64,000 nt of DNA from Bacteroidales bacterium. GTDB taxonomy: Bacteria > Bacteroidota > Bacteroidia > Bacteroidales > WCHB1-69. Both the position numbers and the translations under genes were made by a program. The stretch spans positions 1 through 64,000 of the forward strand of contig JAKSMB010000001.1 of the NCBI GenBank assembly GCA_024400875.1. The letters run 5' to 3'. Positions 35,839 to 45,979 of the stretch are shown here, piece after piece. Position 1 is the stretch's first letter. The number at the start of each line of letters is the position of its first letter. Under the pieces are notes generated by a model. The model saw only the letters and a program-made list of their open reading frames with translations, was not told where the DNA came from and searched no databases.

Positions 35839-37317
35839 TTAAGATTGTAAAAGATTTTGCTTATGTTTACTATTAATTACGGCAATAACCGCAAAAGCGC
35901 CCCAGAATGGAAGCGACAGTTTATCCGTATCCAAGAAATTGTTGAGCGAACCATGTACGAAATAGGTAATCAGTGCCAAGGTCATCATCAAACAAAGGAG
36001 CTTGTCCGTCTTATCCTGACAATGGTTATATGTACGAATACCTGTAAAGAGGCTTACGAACAGGAGTCCAAAGACCGTCAGCATTCCCGGAATTCCTGTT
36101 TCAGCGCAAGGTCCGATGTATTCACTATGTGCATTACCACCATCTCCGAAATTGGTGGTGATGATGGTTTTGAATTGCGTTTTCTGAAAGGGTGCATACG
36201 TAAACTGATAACAACCTGGTCCCCATCCCACGATAGGACGTTCCTTAATCATTGAAAAAGCAGAGTTCCATCGGTTCAAGCGCTCCACATTGGAAGCATC
36301 CGTACTGATATTGGAAATAGACTGTACCAACTCTACAACACCGCCCTTGGCATCTTGGCTATTGCGACTCATCTTATAAAGAATCTCATCTGCAGAAAAG
36401 TAGAGCAACGAACCTACAAGTCCGCCGCCAACAATCAACCAAGAAAGCTTAATACGCAACTTCAGCACAACAAAAACACCAATTGCCACCACTAAGCTAA
36501 TCCAGGCTGCTCTACTGTAAGAGAAATAGAAGCCAACAAGCATAATGGCTGTTAATACAGCATAGAAGATCTGGTGCAAGCGATTATTTTTAGGCAAGAA
36601 AAAGCAAGAGGCTGTAATAGGGATGAAGAAGGCCAACACACATCCATAGGCCGTATGGTCATTATAGAAAGGACTCATCACCCAGTGGGCATATTGGTCA
36701 TCAAAACCACTTAATGCATGCTTATATGTAGTAATGAGCACCACAATCGCCAAACTTATGGCATAGCAATTGAAATAGCGCAGAATGTTTCGATTGTCCT
36801 TTTTAATAAATTGTACAACAACCCAATAGCAAGAGGTGGTAAACCAAATCTTTGAGAGCCAGAATTTAATGGAAACCACTGGTATCTCACTGGTTATACA
36901 AGTGAAAAGCATCCATCCCAAATAGACATACATCGCTATAGAGATAGGATGCACGGCAAGTTTACGATCTATCTTAACATCTATAAATACTCTACAGATA
37001 AATAGTAACGTAAGTGCTATCATAATGATCTCTGCAGGGAAAGACAAACCAAGATGGATATCCTTGCTTTGCATCGCCAACGAAAAAGGGGTACACAAAG
37101 CCATTAGATAAATGGCCAAGTCGACCCTGAAAATCAACAGATACACCAATAGCATTCCACCCGTCAAAATTGGAACTATAGGAAATTCCTTGACGATGGC
37201 ATAGCCATTGATAAACAGCGCCAACAAACAGAAGCACAAAAAGATGATCTGTTTGGCAGAGAGTTTATTCAGCAGTGTTTTGATTTTTATCAGAAGGTTT
37301 GATTTCAATTTTTTCAA
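35839..37317 (-). CDS. O-antigen polymerase/ligase family membrane protein
   Basis: 492 residues with about 11 membrane helices. A large external loop carries the Wzy_C pattern (RWNSAFSMIKERPIVGWGPGCYQ ... GNAHSEYIGPCAETGIPGM), as in WaaL ligases and Wzy polymerases; the two cannot be told apart by motif. The basic N-terminus ([12 protein letters not shown]) overlaps the end of the Wzz-like gene by 53 bases, longer than the other overlaps here; no closer ATG fits before the first helix. Confidence 0.85.
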   Translation of the reverse strand: MKKLKSNLLIKIKTLLNKLSAKQIIFLCFCLLALFINGYAIVKEFPIVPILTGGMLLVYLLIFRVDLAIYLMALCTPFSLAMQSKDIHLGLSFPAEIIMIALTLLFICRVFIDVKIDRKLAVHPISIAMYVYLGWMLFTCITSEIPVVSIKFWLSKIWFTTSCYWVVVQFIKKDNRNILRYFNCYAISLAIVVLITTYKHALSGFDDQYAHWVMSPFYNDHTAYGCVLAFFIPITASCFFLPKNNRLHQIFYAVLTAIMLVGFYFSYSRAAWISLVVAIGVFVVLKLRIKLSWLIVGGGLVGSLLYFSADEILYKMSRNSQDAKGGVVELVQSISNISTDASNVERLNRWNSAFSMIKERPIVGWGPGCYQFTYAPFQKTQFKTIITTNFGDGGNAHSEYIGPCAETGIPGMLTVFGLLFVSLFTGIRTYNHCQDKTDKLLCLMMTLALITYFVHGSLNNFLDTDKLSLPFWGAFAVIAVINSKHKQNLLQS

Positions 37318-38293
37318 TCATTAATAACACAATGATAGAAAGGATAAGCACAGAGATGGTGGATATCATCACGATAAGCGAGCGCTTAGGATAGCATTTC
37401 TTGTCGGCCACGATAGGACGTTCAACCACGAACTTCACAGGCATAGAGTTTTCCATATCCAGGCGAGCATCCAGCATTTTTTGCTTGCAGAGCGACTGAT
37501 ATTTGATGAAGTTGTACTGATCGTTGTGCAAAGCTTCCAAGCGAGGACCCCAAACAGCAAGTTTTTCCTGTTCCTTAGCCAATCGCTCCATAGCGGCATT
37601 GTTACCTTGTGCCACTGCGATAGCATACTGCTGCATCACTCTTTCTGATTGAACCTCAACATCAAAGACACCATGTTCCATACAGATTTTGATAGAATCC
37701 TCAACACGTTTCACTATCTTTGTAATAGAATCCAATTGACGGCACAGCGCATTGTATGCAGCAACTGCACGTTCGTGTTCCGTATGATTCTTAACTGTAT
37801 CCAGCAGACTCAAGATCGAGTTGGTCATATCGCAGGCCATCTGAGGATCATTATCTGTTACAGAAATCGCAATGGCGCCAAAATCGGTACGTTTGATTGA
37901 GATATCGCCATTCATTGATTTCAGAATCTTGGAATACCAACCTTTGGAGTTCGGATCAATGTCGTAATGTTCAGCAAGGTTGAATCTCTTAATCAAGGAA
38001 TCCTTGATTTCGCGGGCATTCAGCAATTGCATCATCTGCTCGGTCTCCTCTTCGATGGCGTATGCCTTAATGTCGAGGCGTTCGTTGTAGTTCTCCTCAT
38101 TCAAAAGGATCTTAGCCACGGAATTGGTTCTCGGACCATAAATTACGGCCGTGGATTTGTATTTCGGCTTAATAAAGAGTGAACAGATGGCAGAAACCAC
38201 GATAGTGGCTGCACAAAGGATGAGCAACCACTTACGCCATTTCCATATAAATGTTACTAAGCTAAAAGAATTATAGCTGTTATTATTTTCCAT
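37265..38293 (-). CDS. Wzz-like polysaccharide chain-length protein
   Basis: About 342 residues. Membrane helices at about 20-40 and near the C-terminus ([20 protein letters not shown]) flank a periplasmic coiled-coil region, with [12 protein letters not shown] after the first helix and KCYPKRSLI before the second, as in Wzz/PCP proteins. The kinase domain of fused tyrosine kinases is absent. The chosen ATG overlaps the end of aspS by 11 bases; an upstream ATG 21 bases earlier is possible. Likely controls the length of the glycan made by the next genes. Confidence 0.85.
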   Translation of the reverse strand: MENNNSYNSFSLVTFIWKWRKWLLILCAATIVVSAICSLFIKPKYKSTAVIYGPRTNSVAKILLNEENYNERLDIKAYAIEEETEQMMQLLNAREIKDSLIKRFNLAEHYDIDPNSKGWYSKILKSMNGDISIKRTDFGAIAISVTDNDPQMACDMTNSILSLLDTVKNHTEHERAVAAYNALCRQLDSITKIVKRVEDSIKICMEHGVFDVEVQSERVMQQYAIAVAQGNNAAMERLAKEQEKLAVWGPRLEALHNDQYNFIKYQSLCKQKMLDARLDMENSMPVKFVVERPIVADKKCYPKRSLIVMISTISVLILSIIVLLMIEKIEIKPSDKNQNTAE

Positions 38294-40043
38294 TATTGAT
38301 AGGTTTGATGTCAATGTTCAATTCTTCCAATTGTGCAGGTGCGATTGGGGTTGGGGCTGGCAACATCGTATCACGACCGGAGTTGTTCTTCGGGAATGCG
38401 ATGAAGTCGCGGATGCTGTCGCAGTCGGACAATACAGCGCACAGACGGTCGAAGCCAAAAGCGATACCACCGTGAGGAGGAGCACCGAACTTGAAAGCAT
38501 TGATGAGGAAGCCGAACTGGCTTTGAGCTTGTTCATCTGTAAAGTTGAGGGCCTTGAACATACGTTTTTGCAATTCAGGGTTATGAATACGGATAGAGCC
38601 GCCACCGATTTCAGAACCATTGATAACCAAGTCGTATGCATTTGCATTTACAGCACCTGGATCACTCTCCAACAAAGCTTCGTGCTCTGGTTTTGGAGCG
38701 GTGAACGGGTGGTGCATAGCATAGAAGCGTTGGGTTTCTTCGTCCCATTCCAACAATGGGAAGTCAACCACCCAAAGAATCTTGTATTCGCCAGCCTTGC
38801 GCAAGCCCAGGCGATTACCCATTTCCAAACGCAACGCGCAAAGTTGTTGACGAGTCTTCATAGCCTTACCTGACATGATGAGGATAAGGTCGCCAGGTTG
38901 TGCCTCAAAACGAGCGGCCACCGCTTTCAGATCATCTTGATCATAGAATTTATCTACAGAAGACTTGAATGTACCATCTGCATTGCAGAGGATATAAACC
39001 AAACCACCGGCTCCCACGTGCGGACTCTTAACGAAGTCAACCAAACCATCCAACTGTTTGCGAGAATAATTGCCGCAACCCTCTGCCTTGATACCGACTA
39101 CGAGTTCAGCTTCATTGAAAACCTTGAATTCTTTGTGTTGCATAAGGTCGTTGAGCTCCACAAAACGCATACCGAAACGAGCATCTGGCTTATCGGAACC
39201 ATAATATTTCATAGCATCTGCCCAAGTAATACGTTCAACGGTATCGATGTCCATACCCTTGAATGTTTTGAAAATATGTTTTACCAAACCTTCAAACAAG
39301 TTGAGGATATCTTCCTGTTCGATGAATGACATTTCACAGTCGATCTGGGTAAATTCCGGTTGACGGTCAGCGCGAAGGTCTTCATCACGGAAGCAGCGTA
39401 CGATTTGGAAATAACGATCCATACCTGAAATCATCAAAAGCTGCTTCAAAGTTTGAGGAGATTGTGGAAGTGCGTAAAATTCACCTGGATTCATACGGGA
39501 AGGTACGAGGAAGTCGCGAGCACCTTCAGGAGTACTGTTAACCAAAAATGGCGTTTCGATTTCCAAGAAACCATTCTCGCTCAAATATTTACGGATTTCC
39601 AATCCCAACTTATGACGGAAGATGATATTGTTTTTCACAGGATTGCGACGCAAGTCGAGATAACGATATTTCATACGGAGCTCGTCACCACCATCAGAAA
39701 CATCTTCAATGGTGAAAGGAGGGGTTTGAGACTCACAGAGTACCTTCACACTCTCCACATTGATTTCGATATCTCCGGTTGGGATATTCTTGTTCTTGCT
39801 ATATCTTTCAATAACAACACCCGTTGCGCTGATCACCCATTCGCGGCCCATCTTCTCCACCTGTTCGCAGAGTTCAGGTCTTTCTTCGTGGTTGAACGCC
39901 AATTGTGTGATACCATAACGATCACGTAAGTCGATGAAAATCATTCCGCCCAAGTGGCGTACTTTTTGAATCCAACCGCAAAGCGTAACGGTTTGTTGAA
40001 CGTTGGCGATAGTAAGCTCGCCACAAGTATGAGTTCTGTACAT
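38283..40043 (-). CDS. aspS: aspartate--tRNA ligase
   Basis: 586 residues, bacterial length. N-terminal OB anticodon domain ([10 protein letters not shown] ... [26 protein letters not shown]), class II motif 2 ([18 protein letters not shown]), GAD insertion domain, and C-terminal motif 3 ([13 protein letters not shown]). An open upstream extension of 68 codons lies mostly before the promoter and is not coding. It leads an operon with the three polysaccharide assembly genes, an unusual partnership. Confidence 0.97.
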   Translation of the reverse strand: MYRTHTCGELTIANVQQTVTLCGWIQKVRHLGGMIFIDLRDRYGITQLAFNHEERPELCEQVEKMGREWVISATGVVIERYSKNKNIPTGDIEINVESVKVLCESQTPPFTIEDVSDGGDELRMKYRYLDLRRNPVKNNIIFRHKLGLEIRKYLSENGFLEIETPFLVNSTPEGARDFLVPSRMNPGEFYALPQSPQTLKQLLMISGMDRYFQIVRCFRDEDLRADRQPEFTQIDCEMSFIEQEDILNLFEGLVKHIFKTFKGMDIDTVERITWADAMKYYGSDKPDARFGMRFVELNDLMQHKEFKVFNEAELVVGIKAEGCGNYSRKQLDGLVDFVKSPHVGAGGLVYILCNADGTFKSSVDKFYDQDDLKAVAARFEAQPGDLILIMSGKAMKTRQQLCALRLEMGNRLGLRKAGEYKILWVVDFPLLEWDEETQRFYAMHHPFTAPKPEHEALLESDPGAVNANAYDLVINGSEIGGGSIRIHNPELQKRMFKALNFTDEQAQSQFGFLINAFKFGAPPHGGIAFGFDRLCAVLSDCDSIRDFIAFPKNNSGRDTMLPAPTPIAPAQLEELNIDIKPINNGK

Positions 40044-40076
40044 ATTATTATATTTATTTATTTTTCTAAGAAGGCG

Positions 40077-40084
40077 CAAAAATA
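40077..40084 (-). promoter_or_regulatory. aspS operon promoter -7 element
   Basis: TATTTTTG on the minus strand, 34 bases before the ATG at 40043. Confidence 0.65.
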
Positions 40085-40121
40085 GTAAAATAAGATGAAT
40101 TGAGAAGGGGGTATTTTGAAT

Positions 40122-40230
40122 AAAAAACAGGCAACCGGATTTTTGAATAATGAGTAATTGCCAAATATTATTATAGGAGGGAAATATTTTAATTTTCAAT
40201 AGGTGGGACATACCGGTTGCCCTGTTTTTT
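40122..40230. repeat. 109-bp element bounded by a 17-bp inverted repeat
   Basis: Left arm AAAAAACAGGCAACCGG (40122-40138) and right arm CCGGTTGCCCTGTTTTTT (40213-40230) are perfect inverted copies apart from one bulged G/C. They enclose 74 AT-rich bases, and TTTTGAATAA occurs at 40113-40122 and again at 40143-40152. T runs outside each arm make it terminator-like on both strands, yet the flanking genes are transcribed away from it. It could be a small transcript or a miniature inverted-repeat element. The rest of this 305-base gap holds the two promoters only. Confidence 0.6.
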
Positions 40231-40322
40231 CTGCAGCAAAAATACAATTTTATTAAATGAAATTATAAATAAATCATATATTTTATTAACAAGTTATTAA
40301 CATTTAAAAATAGAAAAAATAG

Positions 40323-40330
40323 TACTTTTG
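40323..40330 (+). promoter_or_regulatory. uvrD promoter -7 element
   Basis: TACTTTTG, 19 bases before the ATG at 40349; it excludes an open start at 40328. Confidence 0.65.
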
Positions 40331-40348
40331 CCAACTTTTAATTTATGT

Positions 40349-42724
40349 ATGACAAGAGAAGAATCTATACTATCTGAACTTAACGAACAACAGCAAATTG
40401 CTGTTAGACAAATCAATGGACCCGTAATGGTATTAGCTGGTGCCGGATCAGGGAAAACGCGCGTGCTCACCTATCGCATTGCTTTTATGTTGGCACGCGA
40501 CATCAATCCTTACAAAATACTGGCGCTCACCTTTACCAACAAGGCGGCTGCCGAAATGCGTGCCCGTATTGTGTCGCTCGTCGGAGGCCAGACAGCCAAG
40601 GCCGTAACGATGGGTACATTCCACTCCGTTTTTCTTCGCATCTTACGTGCTGAAGCCGACAAATTAGGTTTCACCCACAACCTGACCGTTTACGACACCG
40701 ACGACTCCAAATCTTTGCTGAAAAACATCATCAAGGAGCTCAACTTGGATCCCAAGACATACACGCCCTCCTACGTGTTGAACCGCATCTCCATGGCCAA
40801 GTCGAACCTTATCTCCGCTCAAGAATATGCACAAAACAACGAAGTCGTACAAGCTGATGCGGCATCCGGGAAACCACTCATCTCACAAATCTTCGAACGC
40901 TACAATGCACGTCTGCGAAACTCCGACGCCATGGACTTCGACGACCTGCTTTACTATATGAACGTGCTGCTCCGCGACTTTCCGGACATGCTCTACAAGT
41001 ATCAAAATCGTTTCCAATACATCCTCGTTGATGAGTACCAGGACACCAACTTTGCACAATACCTTATCGTGAAGAAGTTGGCGGCTGCACACTGCAACAT
41101 CTGTGTGGTTGGCGACGACGCACAGAGCATCTACGGATTCCGTGGTGCCGACATTCAGAACATTCTCAACTTCCGCCGCGACTTCCCAGGAGCGCAAATC
41201 TGCAAGTTGGAACAGAACTACCGTTCCACCCAGAACATCGTCAATGCCGCCAACGCCATCATCAAAATCAACAAAGACCAGATGCCTAAGGACGTATGGA
41301 CCGACAACGAAGAGGGTCCAAAGATCACGCTCATCCACGCTGGCAGCGACGAAGAAGAAGCGGCAACTGTGGCCAATGCCATCTTCGAAACCAAGATGAC
41401 CAAACACGCCAGCAACAAGCAGTTTGCCATCCTCTATCGTACCAACGTGCAATCACGTACATTGGAAGAAGCTATGGTCAAACGCAATATCCCATACAAG
41501 ATTTTCGGAGGATTATCCTTCTACAAACGTAAGGAAATCAAAGACGTGCTCGCCTACTTCCGCATCATCATCAACCACTATGACGAGGAATCCTTGCGAC
41601 GTATCATCAACTATCCAATTCGCGGCATTGGCGACACCACCATTTCTCGTATCGCCACCACCGCACAGGAAAACAACTGTCACTTCTGGGATGTGGTGAA
41701 CTTCCCACAGAAATACAACCTGCAAGTCAACAGCTCCATCATGAACAAGCTGATTGAATTTGCAGACATGATCAAAGGATTCACCGTTCGATTGCGCACC
41801 ACCGACGCCTACGAATTGGGCAAAGACGTGGTCATCAAAACCGGTATCGCCAAAGTGCTCAAAGAAAACACTGACGAACACGAACGCGTTGACCATCTGG
41901 AAGAACTCCTTGACTCCATGAAAGGATTCACCGAAAAAGATCCTGAAAGCAGCATTGACGAACGCACTGGTGAAGTCATTGAAAACTACTTCCCATCTTT
42001 GGACCACTTTATGGAATCCATCGCCCTACTTAGCGATGACGAGGAGAACAAGTCGGATGAAGAAGAAGACAAAGTGAAGATGATGACCATCCACGCCGCC
42101 AAGGGCTTGGAGTTCGACTATGTTTTCATCACGGGTATGGAGGAAAACCTATTTCCATCGGCCATGTGTGCCAACTCACGTCAGGAGATGGAGGAAGAGC
42201 GCCGCTTATTCTACGTAGCTCTCACTCGTGCACGCAAGAGCGTGACCCTCACCAATGCGCAGACGCGCTACCGTTTTGGGTCACTACAATTCTGCGAAGA
42301 CAGTCGTTTCCTGGAAGAAATTCCGGACCGTTTTCTGAACGTATCCACCAAAGCCTCACAAGGTCGCGGTTCCTTCTCTCGTCCCAAAGCTCAAGAAACC
42401 AGCTGGGGTAATGGCAGATTCCATTCAAGAACACCATCAAACTCAGGAGGTTACAGCTCCACAAACACCACAACACGTCCAACGCTGCAACGCAAAGCCC
42501 CTCAGGTAAAAACCAAGGAGGAAGTTCAACTCGACCAGATTGGACAAATAGCAACTCCTCAACAACTTACGCCGGGTACTCGCGTTTATCACATCAAATT
42601 TGGCTACGGTAAGATTATCGCACTCGATGGTATGGGTCCTGACGCCAAGGCACAAGTGGCTTTCGACACAGTAGGCACCAAGACCCTTATGTTGAAATTT
42701 GCGAAATTGATAATACCAAAATAA
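40349..42724 (+). CDS. uvrD: UvrD/PcrA-type DNA helicase
   Basis: 791 residues, superfamily 1A 3'-5' helicase used in repair and replication restart. Motifs in order: ELNEQQQIAV (Q motif), Walker A AGAGSGKT, LTFTNKAAAEM (Ia), ILVDEYQDTN (II), VGDDAQSIYGFRGA (III), LEQNYRST (IV), KMMTIHAAKGLEFDYVFI (V) and EEERRLFYVALTRARK (VI). A low-complexity linker rich in S and T at about 690-730 precedes a C-terminal Tudor-like PcrA segment (GTRVYHIKFGYGKIIALDG). It lies 8 bases before the GSCFA gene. Confidence 0.96.
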   Translation: MTREESILSELNEQQQIAVRQINGPVMVLAGAGSGKTRVLTYRIAFMLARDINPYKILALTFTNKAAAEMRARIVSLVGGQTAKAVTMGTFHSVFLRILRAEADKLGFTHNLTVYDTDDSKSLLKNIIKELNLDPKTYTPSYVLNRISMAKSNLISAQEYAQNNEVVQADAASGKPLISQIFERYNARLRNSDAMDFDDLLYYMNVLLRDFPDMLYKYQNRFQYILVDEYQDTNFAQYLIVKKLAAAHCNICVVGDDAQSIYGFRGADIQNILNFRRDFPGAQICKLEQNYRSTQNIVNAANAIIKINKDQMPKDVWTDNEEGPKITLIHAGSDEEEAATVANAIFETKMTKHASNKQFAILYRTNVQSRTLEEAMVKRNIPYKIFGGLSFYKRKEIKDVLAYFRIIINHYDEESLRRIINYPIRGIGDTTISRIATTAQENNCHFWDVVNFPQKYNLQVNSSIMNKLIEFADMIKGFTVRLRTTDAYELGKDVVIKTGIAKVLKENTDEHERVDHLEELLDSMKGFTEKDPESSIDERTGEVIENYFPSLDHFMESIALLSDDEENKSDEEEDKVKMMTIHAAKGLEFDYVFITGMEENLFPSAMCANSRQEMEEERRLFYVALTRARKSVTLTNAQTRYRFGSLQFCEDSRFLEEIPDRFLNVSTKASQGRGSFSRPKAQETSWGNGRFHSRTPSNSGGYSSTNTTTRPTLQRKAPQVKTKEEVQLDQIGQIATPQQLTPGTRVYHIKFGYGKIIALDGMGPDAKAQVAFDTVGTKTLMLKFAKLIIPK

Positions 42725-42732
42725 TTGATAAT

Positions 42733-43602
42733 ATGCAATTTAGAACAAATATACCTGCTCCGCAGTTCCCTTTCAAGATTGAATACGGCAACAAGATTAT
42801 GCTGCTCGGATCCTGCTTTTCCGACAACATCGGCAACTACCTGTATCGCCATCGCTTCGACGTTTGCTCAAACCCCTTCGGCGTACTCTTCAATCCGGTG
42901 TCTATCGACCACGCCGTTAGAATGTTGTCTGACCCCGAGAGCTTCGACAAAGACCGCTATTTCCTAAGGACCCGCGACCTTTGGGTCAGCTTCGCACACC
43001 ACGGGAAGTTCTCTCGCGAAAATTTCGACAGCTTCGAACAGAACATCGACGAACAGTTAGAAGCTGCCGCTCAGTTTCTTCGTGAAACCGATTATCTGTT
43101 CATCACCTTTGGCACGGCCTTCTGTTACAAGTATATTCCTCGCGACCTGATTGTTGCCAACTGCCACAAAATTCCAAACCATCAGTTCGACAGAATAAGA
43201 CTGGACGTTAAGAAGATCGTATCCTTATGGAACAACACCATCAAGTTAGTGAAAGAGCTCCGACCCGACATTAAGATCATATTCACGGTCAGTCCGGTTC
43301 GTCACGCTGGCGACGGCATGCACGAAAACACCTTGAGCAAGTCTATTCTTCAACTTGCCGTTGATAAGTTGGTGGACAACGAAACCACCTTTTATTTTCC
43401 TGCATACGAGTTTCTTATGGACGATTTACGGGATTACAGATTTTATGCAAAAGACCTTTCCCATCCGAACGATTTGGCCATTGACTATCTTGAGGAGAAG
43501 GTATCAGAAACCTTCTTCACGCCGCAGACCATTGAGCGCGTGCGGGCCATCAGTCAGGAGAATCGTTTCTTCAACCATCGTCCTCTACGCGGGAAGCAAT
43601 AA
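42733..43602 (+). CDS. GSCFA-domain protein
   Basis: 289 residues. The family signature LLGSCFSDNIG is near residues 21-31 and NPFGVLFNP follows. Conserved segments FITFGTAFCYKY, NCHKIPN, FTVSPVRHAGDGMHENTLSKS and FYAKDLSHPNDLAIDYL suggest an SGNH-hydrolase-like fold with a late Ser/Asp/His set. The substrate is unknown. It is probably cotranscribed with uvrD. Confidence 0.88.
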   Translation: MQFRTNIPAPQFPFKIEYGNKIMLLGSCFSDNIGNYLYRHRFDVCSNPFGVLFNPVSIDHAVRMLSDPESFDKDRYFLRTRDLWVSFAHHGKFSRENFDSFEQNIDEQLEAAAQFLRETDYLFITFGTAFCYKYIPRDLIVANCHKIPNHQFDRIRLDVKKIVSLWNNTIKLVKELRPDIKIIFTVSPVRHAGDGMHENTLSKSILQLAVDKLVDNETTFYFPAYEFLMDDLRDYRFYAKDLSHPNDLAIDYLEEKVSETFFTPQTIERVRAISQENRFFNHRPLRGKQ

Positions 43603-43637
43603 TCGTCAAAAATGCTCCCTGCGCAAAACGCAATATA

Positions 43638-43694
43638 CCGTTTGTTAAGCCCCTGATTTCTGCAAAAAAAAGGACTTGACAAACGGCTTTTTTT
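43638..43694 (+). terminator. terminator after the GSCFA gene
   Basis: Arms CCGTTTGTTAAG (43638-43649) and CTTGACAAACGG (43675-43686), one G-U pair, 25-base loop, then CTTTTTTT. It directly abuts the queA promoter. Confidence 0.7.
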
Positions 43695-43698
43695 ATTG

Positions 43699-43706
43699 TA
43701 TCTTTG
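43699..43706 (+). promoter_or_regulatory. queA promoter -7 element
   Basis: TATCTTTG, 19 bases before the ATG at 43725; it lies over an alternative upstream start at 43704. Confidence 0.65.
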
Positions 43707-43724
43707 CCAGCCAAATTATTTACA

Positions 43725-44798
43725 ATGAAATTATCAGAATTTAAGTACTATCTTCCTCAAGAATTGATCGCATTACAACCGACGGACGAACGTGATGAAG
43801 CCCGTCTGATGGTGCTTGACAGAAAGACAAAAACTATTGAGCATAAGCTCTTTAAAGATATCATTGACTATTTCGACGAGGGAGACTTATTCGTAATGAA
43901 CAACACCAAAGTCTTCCCCGCTTTGCTTTATGGTGAGAAAGAGCAAACGCGTGCTAAGATTCGTGTTTTCTTACTTCGTGAATTAGATGAAGAGAGCCGA
44001 TTGTGGGACGTGTTGGTTGACCCAGCCCGTAAAATCCGTATCGGAAACAAACTTTGCTTCTGCGAAGACGACAGTCTTGTGGCTGAGGTGATCGACAACA
44101 CCACCTCCCGCGGCCGCACCTTGCGTTTCCTGTTCGATGGCGACCACGATGCCTTCAAGCAAAAGTTGATGGACATCGGCACCACTCCGATTCCTGACGA
44201 CATTCAACGTCTTCGTGAAATCACTCCGGAAGATGAGTTCGACTACCAAACCATCTACGCCGTTGAAGAAGGTGCTGTAGTAGCTCCTGCTGCCGGCTTC
44301 CATTTCAGTCGCGAATTGATGACCCGTATGGAACTCAAAGGATTAGAAACCACGTGCGTAACTCTCCACGCTGGCTTGAGCAATTTCACCGACATCGACG
44401 TAGAAGACCTCTCCAAGCACAAAGCCGACTCCGAAAGAATGATCATCCGTTCCGACGTAGCCGACAAGATCAACCAGACCAAACAAGATGGTCACAAGAT
44501 CGTAGTCGTAGGTACTACCACGATGAAGGCTTTGGAATCTTCCGTTTATGCCAATGGCAACGTGAAGACCACAGAAATGAACGGCAAAGAAGACGTTTGG
44601 ACCAACAAGTTCATCTATCCTCCATACCGTTTCATGGTTGGTGACGCAATGATTACCAATTTCCACGCTTCTCAAAGTTCCATGTTGATGATGGTGGCTG
44701 CTTTTGGTGGTTACGACTTTGTGATGCGTGCTTATAAAGAAGCCGTCGCTGAGAAATACAGATTCCTCACCTACGGTGATGCAATGTTGATTATTTAA
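43725..44798 (+). CDS. queA: S-adenosylmethionine:tRNA ribosyltransferase-isomerase
   Basis: Adds the ribosyl part of SAM to preQ1 in tRNA to form epoxyqueuosine. 357 residues. N-terminus [18 protein letters not shown] and [12 protein letters not shown] are family hallmarks, with [15 protein letters not shown] and [11 protein letters not shown], and C-terminal [16 protein letters not shown]. The long upstream frame would start inside the promoter. The gene has a leader too short for a preQ1 riboswitch. purM follows after 24 bases. Confidence 0.95.
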   Translation: MKLSEFKYYLPQELIALQPTDERDEARLMVLDRKTKTIEHKLFKDIIDYFDEGDLFVMNNTKVFPALLYGEKEQTRAKIRVFLLRELDEESRLWDVLVDPARKIRIGNKLCFCEDDSLVAEVIDNTTSRGRTLRFLFDGDHDAFKQKLMDIGTTPIPDDIQRLREITPEDEFDYQTIYAVEEGAVVAPAAGFHFSRELMTRMELKGLETTCVTLHAGLSNFTDIDVEDLSKHKADSERMIIRSDVADKINQTKQDGHKIVVVGTTTMKALESSVYANGNVKTTEMNGKEDVWTNKFIYPPYRFMVGDAMITNFHASQSSMLMMVAAFGGYDFVMRAYKEAVAEKYRFLTYGDAMLII

Positions 44799-44822
44799 CT
44801 TTAAAACAAGCTCTTAGATATT

Positions 44823-45854
44823 ATGGCTAAATCTTACGAAGATGCAGGTGTGCGCCTTGAAGCAGGTTATGAATCAGTACGCCTTATTAAAAAACATATT
44901 GCAGCTACCAACCGTCCAGGTATGATGGGCAACATCGGTAGTTTTGGTGGTATGTTTGATCTCGCCTCCCTGAACTATAAAGAACCGATTTTGGTTAGCG
45001 GTACCGACGGTGTTGGAACCAAACTGAAAATCGCCTTTATGATGGACAAGCACGACACTATTGGACAAGATGCTGTTGCTATGTGTGTTAACGATGTTCT
45101 CGCACAAGGTGCTGCCCCTCTATTCTTCCTCGACTATATCGCTGTTGGCAAAAATGAACCTTCCAAGATTGAAGCAATCGTCAAGGGTGTTGCCGACGGA
45201 TGTGTCATGTCAAATTGCGCACTTATCGGTGGTGAAACCGCTGAAATGCCTGACATGTACGACATTGACGAATACGATATCGCCGGTTTCACAGTTGGCG
45301 CTGTCGAAAAATCAAAACTCATTGATGGAACAAAAGTGAAAGTGGGCGATTTACTCATCGGCCTTGCTTCCTCCGGCGTTCACTCCAATGGTTTCTCTTT
45401 AGTTCGTAAAATCGTCTTCAAAGACAATCAATTAGATTTGAACAAACAATACGAAGGTCTTCCTGATACCTTAGGCAATGTGCTTTTAACCCCAACACGT
45501 ATTTACGTAAAACCTGTTCTTGAAGTACTTAACAAGGTTGACATCCACGCTATCTGTCACGTAACTGGTGGTGGTTTCGATGAGAATATTCCTCGCGTAT
45601 TGCAACCAGGTCAAGGTATCTATGTAGAAGAAGGTACTTGGGATATGCCAGCCATCTTCCCATTCCTGGAAAAATATGGTAAAGTTGACCACCGCGAGAT
45701 GTTCAACATCTTCAATATGGGTGTAGGTATGGTTTTGGTTGTTGATCCTAAGGACAAAGACCAAGTTCTGGAGATGTTTGCCGCATTGGGTGAGAAAGCC
45801 AGCGTAATTGGTCACGTAACCGATAAAGAAGGCGTAGAAATCAAAACCAAATAG
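44823..45854 (+). CDS. purM: phosphoribosylformylglycinamidine cyclo-ligase (AIR synthetase)
   Basis: Fifth step of purine synthesis. 343 residues. Features are the N-terminal [16 protein letters not shown], the glycine-rich [56 protein letters not shown] and [15 protein letters not shown]. It is likely cotranscribed with queA. There is no terminator in the 125-base AT-rich gap that follows. Confidence 0.95.
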   Translation: MAKSYEDAGVRLEAGYESVRLIKKHIAATNRPGMMGNIGSFGGMFDLASLNYKEPILVSGTDGVGTKLKIAFMMDKHDTIGQDAVAMCVNDVLAQGAAPLFFLDYIAVGKNEPSKIEAIVKGVADGCVMSNCALIGGETAEMPDMYDIDEYDIAGFTVGAVEKSKLIDGTKVKVGDLLIGLASSGVHSNGFSLVRKIVFKDNQLDLNKQYEGLPDTLGNVLLTPTRIYVKPVLEVLNKVDIHAICHVTGGGFDENIPRVLQPGQGIYVEEGTWDMPAIFPFLEKYGKVDHREMFNIFNMGVGMVLVVDPKDKDQVLEMFAALGEKASVIGHVTDKEGVEIKTK

Positions 45855-45931
45855 CGACTTTATCTATTAAAATATTGATATTAAAATAATTGCAAAAACA
45901 ACCACCAAAATACTTATTAATATAATTTTTG

Positions 45932-45939
45932 TATTTTTG
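45932..45939 (+). promoter_or_regulatory. C10 protease promoter -7 element
   Basis: TATTTTTG, 41 bases before the ATG at 45980. Confidence 0.6.
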
Positions 45940-45979
45940 GCGGCTTAAAAAAGGAAATTATTAATTAATAAATACTAGT

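Noticed and set aside
38283..40247. 68-codon N-terminal extension of aspS
   Set aside because: The aspS promoter at 40077-40084 lies within it, and the conserved AspRS N-terminus begins at the downstream ATG at 40043.
43699..43724. preQ1 riboswitch before queA
   Set aside because: The -7 element lies 19 bases from the start codon, leaving no space for an aptamer.
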